This document shows, in pieces, positions 22,406 through 29,785 of a DNA stretch of 37,995 bases (position 1 is its first letter; each line of letters begins with the position of its first letter). The notes beneath the pieces are model-generated. The model made no database searches. It was not told the DNA's origin and saw only the letters and a program-made list of their open reading frames with translations. The translations under genes were made by a program, and so were the position numbers. The stretch is from a virus, in IMG/VR virus record IMGVR_UViG_3300004457_000705, positions 1 through 37,995 of that record, one strand, 5' to 3'.

Positions 22406-23986
22406 TTAAAGGAATCCAACTGGTAGTGGAGCGTCATCGTCGTTGTCGTAGTCATCAGTGTCTACAATACCACTATTAACAACATCATAAACAGCATCTT
22501 CAAATGTGCTAATATAATTAATCATTCTAACATTAAGCATCATTGCCATGACTAAATCGTCCATTTCCCCTGGCTTAGCCTTAAAACTATTACCCCTAGA
22601 TACAAAGTTTTTCAATTCACTTACTAGTGCTTTACTTTTAATATGTATCCTGTCTTGCTCTAATAGCCTTTTGAAGTTTAAACAGGCTTCCATTTTGCTT
22701 CTATGTCCTGTATGAAATCCTTTACGGCCACGTTTGCCTTGTACTTTTTTAGGATCGTGTAAGAAATCACCTGGGAAGTTTTCTTCACCTGTGTCTCTAA
22801 TAACTACAAGTGCCGCTTCGCCGATAGTGTTATTCTCTACGGTCCAATATAAACTTTTACAACCACTGTTCTGTAAGTATGTTAACATTTCCATTAACAT
22901 TCGCATTTGGCCTTCTACTGGCGTTCTGTTGTGTGCCCATTCTCCTACTTGCGTCATAGTTGACACATTCATAACTTGTATGGCTGCGTTGTCGCCTCCT
23001 GTTCCGCTACTTGGGTCTAATGTTAAACTGTATATGTGATTAGGATTAGGTTTGTCGTACCAACGAGCTTCTCCCATTTTACCTATAGGGTCAACGCCTC
23101 TCATTTCAACTAACTGTAGAGGACTAATAAGTGTTTCATCATATATAATAAATTCACATTCATGTTCTCGTCTAAATCTTTCCTCACCAATCCTTGCTCG
23201 TTCTGCTGATGCCCAATCTTCATCACGCTCAGGGTGAGAAATCCATGTTGACAGATATCCTTTGAATCCATTTCGGCCAACTTCTTGTTCATTGCCGTAC
23301 TCGTCAAACAACTTGTTTGCTTCTGCCCAAATAAGTGCAAAAGTATCATCGTCACTGTTAGGCGTACTTGTTACAATACAAGCACCACCTGTACTTAGTG
23401 TAGGAGATAGTGCTGTCCAAAACTCTTTAGCAATACGAGGAGGAACAAACGCAAACTCGTCTAAGTATATAAGTGTTAAGGACATACCACGTCCAGTGTT
23501 TTCAGTTGTTGTAGTACTTACAATACGACTACCATTATCAAAGGTAATGCTACCTTTATTGTATTCTGTAACACCTGCTCTAATATGATCAGGAGCACAT
23601 TCGTATGCATAACGAACTCGTTGCATAATTTCACTAGCACCCGACTGCTTGTGAGCCGCTACTAGTATTGTACTGTCTGGCTTGAACATTGCAAACCAAA
23701 GTAAGTAACCTGCTGCTACAGTGGTTTTACCCATCTGTCTGCCTAGCATGTTAATACTAAATCTGTTGTTGTTATAGTTTTCTATTAAGTCTAACTGATA
23801 GTCAAATGGTTCAAAGTCTATGCCACCTCTTGTAGGATGCTGTATACGCATATGGTTAACCATAAAGTATAATGCACCTGAGTCAGGGTCAGCACAGTTC
23901 TTAAAATCTTTTAAAGTTTTTTCGTCGTAGGCAACTTTAGCATAGCCTTGCTTAATTAAACTAGAATCTACGGTTCCTCTAGCCAT
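22406..23986 (-). CDS. 17: Terminase large subunit, T4 gp17-like
   Basis: 526 aa (T4 gp17 is 610). ATPase domain: Walker A-type GRQMGKTT (~82-89), Walker B LIYLDEFAF (~172-180) and the TSTPN coupling motif (~205). Nuclease domain: first acidic site in LTLDPSSGTGGDNAA (~320), ENNTIGEA, and the last acidic pair in GEMDDLVMAMML (~485). It cuts concatemeric DNA and pumps it into the prohead through the portal. It starts 8 nt inside the SGNH hydrolase gene with an AGGAA ribosome site. The small subunit gp16 lies four genes upstream. Confidence 0.96.
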   Translation of the reverse strand: MARGTVDSSLIKQGYAKVAYDEKTLKDFKNCADPDSGALYFMVNHMRIQHPTRGGIDFEPFDYQLDLIENYNNNRFSINMLGRQMGKTTVAAGYLLWFAMFKPDSTILVAAHKQSGASEIMQRVRYAYECAPDHIRAGVTEYNKGSITFDNGSRIVSTTTTENTGRGMSLTLIYLDEFAFVPPRIAKEFWTALSPTLSTGGACIVTSTPNSDDDTFALIWAEANKLFDEYGNEQEVGRNGFKGYLSTWISHPERDEDWASAERARIGEERFRREHECEFIIYDETLISPLQLVEMRGVDPIGKMGEARWYDKPNPNHIYSLTLDPSSGTGGDNAAIQVMNVSTMTQVGEWAHNRTPVEGQMRMLMEMLTYLQNSGCKSLYWTVENNTIGEAALVVIRDTGEENFPGDFLHDPKKVQGKRGRKGFHTGHRSKMEACLNFKRLLEQDRIHIKSKALVSELKNFVSRGNSFKAKPGEMDDLVMAMMLNVRMINYISTFEDAVYDVVNSGIVDTDDYDNDDDAPLPVGFL

Positions 23987-24791
23987 TGTTAGTTCCTAAA
24001 TAGTTGCGTTCACTTGCATAGTTAATAAGTGCAGTTGCTAATTTTTTATGTCCTTCTATAGTCGGATGACCCCTATATGCATCAGGGTCGTTATCGCAAA
24101 CACTTGTTCCATAGAATATTTTGTTTGATAAAAATCTTGGTCCTAAATGTTCCGCTATGCCGCCAAGTATTTTTTTAGTTCTAGCAGTTCTACCAGGAAC
24201 CCACCAAAACAAATAATCTATATTGTTTTGTTCGAAGTATTCTTTTGCTCTAGTAAAATGACTTGTTACTTCTCCAATGTGCTTAAATATTTCTTCGTGC
24301 GAAAATTGTCTTCCGGGTGGATACCACATTTCTACTTCTTTGTAATACTTAGAAAGCTCTTCCGGTAATACATTGTTAATAGACACTTCTTCTGTGCTTT
24401 CAGTTAAATCATCATTTATATGTCTTTTTATAAAGTATAGTTCTAAATCTGTAAGGTCTTCTTTTTTAACAAATGAAACTGGTTGTACTAGTTCTCCATT
24501 TGTTGTTTTTACTTTTTGCCACTGCCTATATCGTATTGCAGTTAGCTCAATTACAACACGGAGATTGTCAAACGAACCATGCTTTTGCTTATATGCTTCG
24601 CAGAACTCTATGGTTTGATCTACTGAGGATTGTGGGGGTTTGCCGTTATAGCAATGCTTGTATAATTTTGCGTCGAGAATTTCTGCTAAAAATTCAGCAT
24701 AACTCGGTGAAGGGTTATTTAATTTAGAATCTTCGTACTCTTCATTCCAGCCTGTTGCAAAACTAGAACCGTTAACATATAAATCTGACAT
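23979..24791 (-). CDS. SGNH/GDSL-like hydrolase in the terminase operon
   Basis: 270 aa. It opens with NGSSFATGW, matching SGNH block I (nucleophile Ser near residue 9-10), and closes with DPDAYRGHPTIEGHKKLA, matching block V (Asp...His) near 245-260. Between them are VVIELTAIRYRQW and a central helical insertion. The family cleaves ester or acetyl groups on lipids and polysaccharides; similar SGNH proteins occur in marine phages. No signal peptide is seen. A late element five bases before the ATG predicts a leaderless late mRNA. Its product may act on host surface glycans as a virion protein or on the cell late in infection; both are inference. Confidence 0.75.
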   Translation of the reverse strand: MSDLYVNGSSFATGWNEEYEDSKLNNPSPSYAEFLAEILDAKLYKHCYNGKPPQSSVDQTIEFCEAYKQKHGSFDNLRVVIELTAIRYRQWQKVKTTNGELVQPVSFVKKEDLTDLELYFIKRHINDDLTESTEEVSINNVLPEELSKYYKEVEMWYPPGRQFSHEEIFKHIGEVTSHFTRAKEYFEQNNIDYLFWWVPGRTARTKKILGGIAEHLGPRFLSNKIFYGTSVCDNDPDAYRGHPTIEGHKKLATALINYASERNYLGTNNG

Positions 24792-24796
24792 GCAGA

Positions 24797-24804
24797 TATT
24801 TATC
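24797..24804 (-). promoter_or_regulatory. Late promoter element directly before the SGNH hydrolase (leaderless)
   Basis: GATAAATA on the minus strand, five bases (TCTGC), then the ATG at 24791. It overlaps the stop codon of the upstream 137-aa gene. Confidence 0.72.
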
Positions 24805-25216
24805 AGCGGATGAGTTTGGCCTTCAGTGTATCGCGGAGTCTATCAATGATTGTTTGCTTATTAGTGGTATATGCAGGGTCTTCGCCGCCGCCATCGCATG
24901 GTGCTTCTGGCTCTTCTTCACTATCAGGTTTTACAATAACTGCTGTTTCTGGCTCTTCGTCGCCTGATACTTCAGCTTCTGGTTCTTCTTGCTTAGGTAA
25001 TGTAATGCCTGCTAGTCTTAAAACATCATGTAGTTCTTGCATACTTGAAGCATTTGCACTAACTGTTACACTTGCATCGCCTTTAGACTTAGTTTTGCTG
25101 TATGTTACATTCTCTTTTTCTTCTTCTTGATCAGGAATGCCATAAGCATCGCCCATCCCTGGCATCATACCTTCCATTAAATTTAATAATTTTTTGTTCT
25201 CGTCATGATTATTCAT
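24803..25216 (-). CDS. Acidic low-complexity late protein (137 aa)
   Basis: Not recognised. The N-terminus (NKKLLNLMEGMMPGMGDAYG) is followed by a Ser/Val/Ala region containing VTVSANASSMQELHDVLRLAG, a short helical motif near 52-72, and a Glu/Pro-rich linker (EEPEAEVSGDEEPETAV). It ends in a basic helix (IDRLRDTLKAKLIR). The SMQELHDVLRLAGI block recalls conserved motifs of T4-like phage proteins encoded near head genes, but I cannot assign a function. AGGAAAG ribosome site. Probably a scaffold-like or packaging accessory protein, by context only. Confidence 0.7.
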   Translation of the reverse strand: MNNHDENKKLLNLMEGMMPGMGDAYGIPDQEEEKENVTYSKTKSKGDASVTVSANASSMQELHDVLRLAGITLPKQEEPEAEVSGDEEPETAVIVKPDSEEEPEAPCDGGGEDPAYTTNKQTIIDRLRDTLKAKLIR

Positions 25217-25228
25217 TATACTTTCCTA

Positions 25229-25924
25229 TTACTGCCTTGCTGCTGATTGACTGATGTTGTCAGCTTCTTTAGTCTGTTCACCTGTGCGGCCCATGTTAGG
25301 CTGGTTCATCATGTCGTCATGCATTTGTCTTAAGTCATCACCCATCATTTGAGATTTTGTTGGGTAGTTAGTAAAGTAGTCTGCACCTTTTTCTGCTTTA
25401 AGTTTTTGTAACTCTGCTAAAAACTTAGTATTGTATGCTTCGCCAAATAAATCAAAGTCTTCAATTTCTGCATTTTCGTTCTCATAATGGTCGAAACTTT
25501 CTTGTGCTAATTCTGCATCATCTTCGTTTACTGTTCTATCTTCGTCTCTAACTTTACGCTCTGCAGCCATATCGCTTTCGATTCTTCTTGGGTCATTAAC
25601 ACCGTAGCATAATACTCTACTGTGATCTAAACCTAAGTTAACTGCTAACCATACTTCTAAAATTCTTTCATTGACTGGGTATTTTAAGATAATATCTGAA
25701 CTACATACTTCGCTAGTACACTGCACACCTTTGTAACGCACAAACTCTATTGGGTTTTCTTCTATCGGTGTTCTTTTAAAAGGAGTAGCACTAACTAAGT
25801 TATACTTTGCTAAACAACTTTCGACTTTGGCCATGTGTTCAGCACCGCAATCTGCAGCAAACTTAACTCTGTATCCGTATTCCTTTTTAAAGGATTCTGT
25901 TATATATTCGTTTAATAATTTCAT
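25229..25924 (-). CDS. Conserved late protein, 231 aa, unknown function
   Basis: The first ~110 residues form an alpha/beta domain starting KLLNEYITESFKKEYGYR and with GVQCTSEVCSSDIILKYPVNERI; this resembles a head-region protein seen in marine T4-like phages whose role I do not know. The rest is acidic and helical (ESFDHYENENAEIEDFDL), ending in a polar Met/Asn/Gln-rich tail likely disordered. Several Cys occur in the first half. A perfect late element ~33 nt upstream gives a short leader with a GAGAGA ribosome site. It lies between gp16 and the terminase genes. Confidence 0.75.
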   Translation of the reverse strand: MKLLNEYITESFKKEYGYRVKFAADCGAEHMAKVESCLAKYNLVSATPFKRTPIEENPIEFVRYKGVQCTSEVCSSDIILKYPVNERILEVWLAVNLGLDHSRVLCYGVNDPRRIESDMAAERKVRDEDRTVNEDDAELAQESFDHYENENAEIEDFDLFGEAYNTKFLAELQKLKAEKGADYFTNYPTKSQMMGDDLRQMHDDMMNQPNMGRTGEQTKEADNISQSAARQ

Positions 25925-25955
25925 ATTGTCTCTCTAAGTAATCCAATCGTTACAA

Positions 25956-26456
25956 CTATTTATCTTTTTTATTAGATTTATCTTCGCCCTTCATAATCCT
26001 TAATAGTTCGTTACGATCATATACTGCTGTAGGGCCAGTGTCGTCATAGCCATCATTTTGATTTTTTGTTTTATCTAGTCTTGCTTTTTTCATCATCAAG
26101 TCTAATTGTTGAAGTTTTGCTTTTGTTTTTGTATCTTTTGCTTCCAGTGCAATCTTTAACATGTTACTAGCTTCTGCAAATATTTTACCTGCAGCCATGT
26201 CACTAACATTCATACCCAAGCTCATTAGTTGTGCATAACTGTCTAGTGCTTTAGATGATATATCATCCATTTCAGTTTCATGGTCGCCTAATCCTTTAAT
26301 TTCTTTAAATGCATCATTGATCTTTTCTGCGATGGTTAAACCGTTATTTACTATCTGTATCTCTTGTTTTGTTTCTGCTATAGTAGGTACTTTTTCCTCT
26401 TCTAATGCTTCTTCCATAGATGGGAGATTAAATTCTTCTTCTAGTTTCTTTGTCAT
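25956..26456 (-). CDS. 16: Terminase small subunit, T4 gp16-like
   Basis: 166 aa, same size as T4 gp16 (164). The N-terminal third is acidic. The central helical region has LDSYAQLMSLGMNVSDMAAG, then KIFAEASNMLKIALEAKDTK, matching the oligomerising coiled-coil core of gp16. The C-terminus is basic (KKARLDKTKNQ, ending KKDK). It forms a ring that recognises DNA and stimulates gp17. It is coupled to the upstream desaturase gene by ATGA. Confidence 0.88.
   Translation of the reverse strand: MTKKLEEEFNLPSMEEALEEEKVPTIAETKQEIQIVNNGLTIAEKINDAFKEIKGLGDHETEMDDISSKALDSYAQLMSLGMNVSDMAAGKIFAEASNMLKIALEAKDTKTKAKLQQLDLMMKKARLDKTKNQNDGYDDTGPTAVYDRNELLRIMKGEDKSNKKDK
25957..25964 (-). promoter_or_regulatory. 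Late promoter element before the 231-aa gene
   Basis: GATAAATA, five bases, predicted +1 A at 25951; leader ~27 nt. It overlaps the gp16 stop codon. Confidence 0.75.
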
Positions 26457-27175
26457 TGTTTAAATCCTAGTTTGATCAACTGTATTGTTCTGCCGCCTAT
26501 GTCTAGAGGATGAAACAATGTTTCTCGTTGTGTTTCGTGATGTAATGTGTGAAAACCTTCTCCAAAAGTAAGAAGTCCTACAATTAAATCATTGTGTGCT
26601 TCGCCGTTTCTGTGTGAGTAAGAAAACACAGAACTACCTATTAGTTTAGCAAATCCGGCTGGTGCTAACCAAGCATATATTAGTGCAAATGGATCTATTA
26701 ATGATAGTACTAGTGCATATACTGCTATAAACTCCCAATAGTACTTAACCTGTGCCCTATATAAGTTATCCCTTAATAAGTTACCTGCCCATTTAACATT
26801 TGGTTCTGTAAACACTTGTAAAAAGTGTGCGTAAAAGTATCCTTTAAATAAAGGACTATGTGGATCTTTTTCTGTATCAGTAAACTTATGATGTGCTCTA
26901 TGAGTTGCTACCCAGAGTATTGCAGGGCCTACCATCATTATGTGTGCAAAGAATAACATTACTAGTTCAAACCATTTAGGACATTTAAACATCTTGTGAC
27001 TTAAATATCTATGATAACCTAATGTTAATCCAAACAACATTATACAGGAATACATTGTTGCACCAATAGCCCATTGTGTTGCTGTTGCGTACATAAACAT
27101 AGGCACAATGGCAAGCATACTGGCTACTTGTCCAGCGAAAAGACTATATTGCATTCCTGCTTTACCTAATTGCAT
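26453..27175 (-). CDS. Fatty-acid (acyl-lipid/acyl-CoA) desaturase
   Basis: 240 aa integral membrane protein with all three His boxes of the delta-9 desaturase family: HRYLSH (55-60), HRAHH (92-96) and HTLHH (209-213), plus the extra SHRNGEAHND His pair near 188-194. About four membrane helices surround them (e.g. VPMFMYATATQWAIG, LVMLFFAHIMMVG). It introduces a double bond in acyl chains using O2 and a di-iron centre. No linked electron-transfer domain is present, so host ferredoxin or similar is needed. It sits between gp16 and gp4, under a late element five bases from the ATG. Late expression suggests membrane remodelling towards lysis or assembly; this is inference. Clearly an auxiliary metabolic gene. 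Confidence 0.92.
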   Translation of the reverse strand: MQLGKAGMQYSLFAGQVASMLAIVPMFMYATATQWAIGATMYSCIMLFGLTLGYHRYLSHKMFKCPKWFELVMLFFAHIMMVGPAILWVATHRAHHKFTDTEKDPHSPLFKGYFYAHFLQVFTEPNVKWAGNLLRDNLYRAQVKYYWEFIAVYALVLSLIDPFALIYAWLAPAGFAKLIGSSVFSYSHRNGEAHNDLIVGLLTFGEGFHTLHHETQRETLFHPLDIGGRTIQLIKLGFKQ

Positions 27176-27180
27176 AATGC

Positions 27181-27188
27181 TATTTATC
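27181..27188 (-). promoter_or_regulatory. Late promoter element directly before the desaturase (leaderless)
   Basis: GATAAATA on the minus strand, five bases (GCATT), then the ATG at 27175. No ribosome site is visible. Confidence 0.72.
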
Positions 27189-27189
27189 G

Positions 27190-27645
27190 TTATTTTTTAC
27201 GTTTCTTAGGATTTCGAGGTTTATTGTTTTGAAATATCTGATCTTCGTTGATTACTTTGAAACGAATGCCTTTACGTTTGCACCATTCTTGTGCGGCAGT
27301 CCACTTAGCGGCATTGATAGCAACTTGTATTTGCTGTCCTTTGCCTCTAGCATTTTCCATTGTGGTTTGATTTGCTGGCTTAATTTCAATTAGCTCAACA
27401 TGCTCTGCTCCGCCTTTGTCTATGTATTGTATCATAAAGTCTGGTACATAGTTAGTGTATTTGCCTGTTAATGGGTTACGGTAAGGTATTTTAACGTTTT
27501 CGCTATCCCATTTTTTTATGTTAGGATGGCTATCACACATACGCATAAAAGCAAGTTCCCAACTACTTCTGTAGTATGGTTTCTTACCGCCAGCATACTT
27601 TTCCGTGTTTACTACTTCGTAAACACCCTGAGCAAATTTCTTCAT
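27190..27645 (-). CDS. 4: Head completion protein, T4 gp4 (gp50)-like nuclease fold
   Basis: 151 aa, equal to T4 gp4 (150). Conserved start KKFAQGVYEVVN.EKY.GG, then YYRSSWELAFMRMCD (~26-40), KIPYRNPLTGKY, and a PD-(D/E)xK-like set: PDF (~69) and the EIKP (~87-90) separated by a beta hairpin. The C-terminus is very basic (PRNPKKRKK). In T4 it is needed to finish the filled head before tail joining; the nuclease fold suggests DNA-end trimming. It is coupled by ATGA to the upstream 144-aa gene. Confidence 0.9.
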   Translation of the reverse strand: MKKFAQGVYEVVNTEKYAGGKKPYYRSSWELAFMRMCDSHPNIKKWDSENVKIPYRNPLTGKYTNYVPDFMIQYIDKGGAEHVELIEIKPANQTTMENARGKGQQIQVAINAAKWTAAQEWCKRKGIRFKVINEDQIFQNNKPRNPKKRKK

Positions 27646-28076
27646 GGTTGTATAAGGCCAGCGACCTTGCTTTTACTGTTTACTGTTGGTATTGCAACAC
27701 CTACTCTACTTCCTATTGGTCGCAAAGTGTTTATAGCATCATATGCATCAACAGTTAAGTTAAGAGAATTTTCATTAACATCAAAGTATTCAAGTGGGTC
27801 TATATTACTTGCATCTGCTACTTCTAGTAAAACACTAGACATTGCTTTTGCAGCGGGTTTTTTAAAACCAAGTTTTTGTAACTTGCTTTCTAGCATACTA
27901 ACTTTTGCAGGGTCAAATGTTTTGTTTGATTTGGCTGTTAGTGTTGCTAATAGTTCTGAACTAGCTTCCGGGAGTGGAAATTTTATAGTTGCAGACTCTA
28001 AGTAGGCCGTTAATGCGCCGTCAACAACATTGTATTTTGTAGCATTACCAAATGTATCGTATAATGATGAGCTCAT
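27642..28076 (-). CDS. Small virion-block protein (144 aa), unknown
   Basis: 144 aa, rich in Ala, Ser, Leu and Val. It has an N-terminal SLYDTFGNATKYNVVDGALT segment and a C-terminal VGVAIPTVNSKSKVAGL. No catalytic motif, signal or membrane helix is seen. It is coupled by ATGA to the tube-fold baseplate protein upstream and to gp4 downstream, so it is made with tail and head-completion parts. A minor baseplate or neck protein is likely from context. I do not recognise a T4 homologue. Confidence 0.75.
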   Translation of the reverse strand: MSSSLYDTFGNATKYNVVDGALTAYLESATIKFPLPEASSELLATLTAKSNKTFDPAKVSMLESKLQKLGFKKPAAKAMSSVLLEVADASNIDPLEYFDVNENSLNLTVDAYDAINTLRPIGSRVGVAIPTVNSKSKVAGLIQP

Positions 28077-28999
28077 GACCTGCTAGTTCCAATAGCCCTA
28101 AAAGATGAGGCGGCTTTTTTACCATCCATAATTGCTTGTTGAGCTCTTTCCCGGTTATCGTCTGGAGTACCTAAAAAGTCATTTTGTCTTGTATTCTTAG
28201 GGCCTTGACCACCTAAGCTATCAGCACCTTCTTGTGCCCATTGACCTATAAGATCAAGTAGGCCGCCTTGCGATAATTCAATGTTTTGTTCAAGTCTAGC
28301 TCTGTCCTGATCATCTAAAGCAAAGTTAAATTTACTATTAACTGTCATACTTTCTATTTCAAAATCAATGTCGAATGTTCTAAATCCAGAATCAGTATAG
28401 TCTAATGACTCTGGAGTAAATGAAGTAATTTGAGGTCTAAATAAAATATACTCAACACCTCTACCACCATGGTAATTAACTATTCTTATACTTTCGATAA
28501 AATGTGTTTCAGCATGTATATCCATACCTGCGTCGTTGCTAGTATATGTGTCTGCCATAAATGCACTAGGCTTAACTGTAGAGATAGCATTACTTTCCCA
28601 TTGTTTTGGATCACCATCTCTTTCATTTCCGTCGCCGGTACCTGTTCTATTACGGGGATCGTTATATTGAAATGCAAAGTACTTCATGAACAATGTTAAC
28701 CATTCGTTGCCAATAGTATCTACTACAGTAATACTACAAGGGCCGTAATCGACCCCTGTTTGTACTATTCTACGATGATTGTATTGTCTTTTAACTGCTG
28801 TTTGAAAAGTGATTTCAGGAATTTTAGCAGTTTGTACTAGTGTACTAATTTGTGTTCTAAAGACACCGGAATTATCCAAAACTTCTGCAATCTTTGGGTT
28901 AAAGTGAAATTCAACGAATCCTTGAAATTTCTGTCTAGGTGGCGTAACGTTAGGTTTGAACCTATCTGCATTACGCCAATTTCTAAAGAATATTGACAT
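28073..28999 (-). CDS. Tail-tube-fold baseplate protein (gp19/gp48/gp54 superfamily)
   Basis: 308 aa. The core is related to tail-tube proteins: KFQGFVEFHFNPK (~24-36), IPEITFQTAVKRQYNHRRIVQ (~60-80), GPCSITVVDTIGN, and a late SFTPESLDYTDSGFRTFDIDF strand pair (~205-225) that parallels the SYDG..ITTFDV.F ending of T4 gp54 and gp48. An insertion around 115-165 and a ~70-residue C-terminal tail distinguish it from gp19 encoded next to it. It probably forms the tube initiator or cap at the baseplate. Which of gp48 or gp54 it corresponds to cannot be decided here. AGGAC ribosome site. Confidence 0.75.
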   Translation of the reverse strand: MSIFFRNWRNADRFKPNVTPPRQKFQGFVEFHFNPKIAEVLDNSGVFRTQISTLVQTAKIPEITFQTAVKRQYNHRRIVQTGVDYGPCSITVVDTIGNEWLTLFMKYFAFQYNDPRNRTGTGDGNERDGDPKQWESNAISTVKPSAFMADTYTSNDAGMDIHAETHFIESIRIVNYHGGRGVEYILFRPQITSFTPESLDYTDSGFRTFDIDFEIESMTVNSKFNFALDDQDRARLEQNIELSQGGLLDLIGQWAQEGADSLGGQGPKNTRQNDFLGTPDDNRERAQQAIMDGKKAASSFRAIGTSRS

Positions 29000-29015
29000 A
29001 CTTTATTGTCCTAGA

Positions 29016-29648
29016 TTAACCTAAGGTACTTGAAATAAGTCCTTCAGCTAAATCAGTAAACGGATTACCAGTTGTGCCTCTACCTGCTCCAGCATTATCA
29101 CCTGCTTCATGTAGTGCGTTATCAAATCGTAAAGTTAAAGTAATAATCTGTGATTCTGCTGCTGAGTAATCATGATCACCATACGTTACGTTTTGAATAA
29201 AGCAACCTTCTAAGTTCCATACTTCAGTAGCCGATGCATTGTCAGTACCATCAAGTACTTCAATGTTAGTATCAAATTTGAAATCATTTGAAGCGGCTGC
29301 TGTAGTTTGCTGATAGTGGTTAACTTGTCGTTGTACTTGGTTACCAACAATTTTCGCAACACTACTTGTGATATCATCTCTAATGACAACATCAACTGTT
29401 TGCCATGTATGCTTACCTTGTAGATATACTTTACTGTTGAAACTATGTATTTCTACTTCGTCAACACTAACAGAAGGCCTAGTTACACTTTGGATGTTCT
29501 GGGTCATTGTAGTGGTATTTTGACTACCTGCAAACGGTGCAATAAAGTTTACACGGAATCTGTACTTTAACTTCGGCATCAATATGCCAGCTGCTGACTT
29601 GGATGAGTCTGTTAGCGGCACTCCGAATTTATCTTTTGTTACTGCCAT
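29016..29648 (-). CDS. 19: Tail tube protein, T4 gp19-like
   Basis: 210 aa (T4 gp19 is 163). It has the family's N-terminal KLKYRFRVNF strand (~26-35), SVTRPSVSVDEVEIHSFNSK (~52-71), WQTVDVVIRDD (~81-91) and the C-terminal QIITLTLRFDNA strand. Hexameric rings stack to make the inner tube. A C-terminal Gly-rich tail is extra relative to T4. Late promoter with a ~33-nt leader and an AGGAG ribosome site. A strong terminator separates it from the sheath gene upstream, so tube and sheath mRNAs are made independently. Confidence 0.93.
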   Translation of the reverse strand: MAVTKDKFGVPLTDSSKSAAGILMPKLKYRFRVNFIAPFAGSQNTTTMTQNIQSVTRPSVSVDEVEIHSFNSKVYLQGKHTWQTVDVVIRDDITSSVAKIVGNQVQRQVNHYQQTTAAASNDFKFDTNIEVLDGTDNASATEVWNLEGCFIQNVTYGDHDYSAAESQIITLTLRFDNALHEAGDNAGAGRGTTGNPFTDLAEGLISSTLG

Positions 29649-29687
29649 TTTATATTCTCCTAAAATCTATAAATGTTTATATGCTAA

Positions 29688-29695
29688 TATTTATC
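29688..29695 (-). promoter_or_regulatory. Late promoter element of the tail tube gene
   Basis: GATAAATA, five bases, predicted +1 A at 29682. The mRNA start can form a weak A/U hairpin (29668-29681). Confidence 0.78.
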
Positions 29696-29736
29696 AAAAA
29701 GAACACAAAATAGTAAACTCGAGTTTTAATTTAGCC

Positions 29737-29766
29737 AAAAAAAAAGCACTCCGAAGAGTGCTTTTT
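29737..29766 (-). terminator. Terminator between tail sheath and tail tube genes
   Basis: Stem AAAAAGCACTC / GAGTGCTTTTT (29741-29751 and 29756-29766) with the stable loop TTCG when read on the minus strand, then a run of nine T residues including the stem base. It stops sheath transcripts. Confidence 0.92.
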
Positions 29767-29785
29767 AATTAGTTTAAGTATAAAC

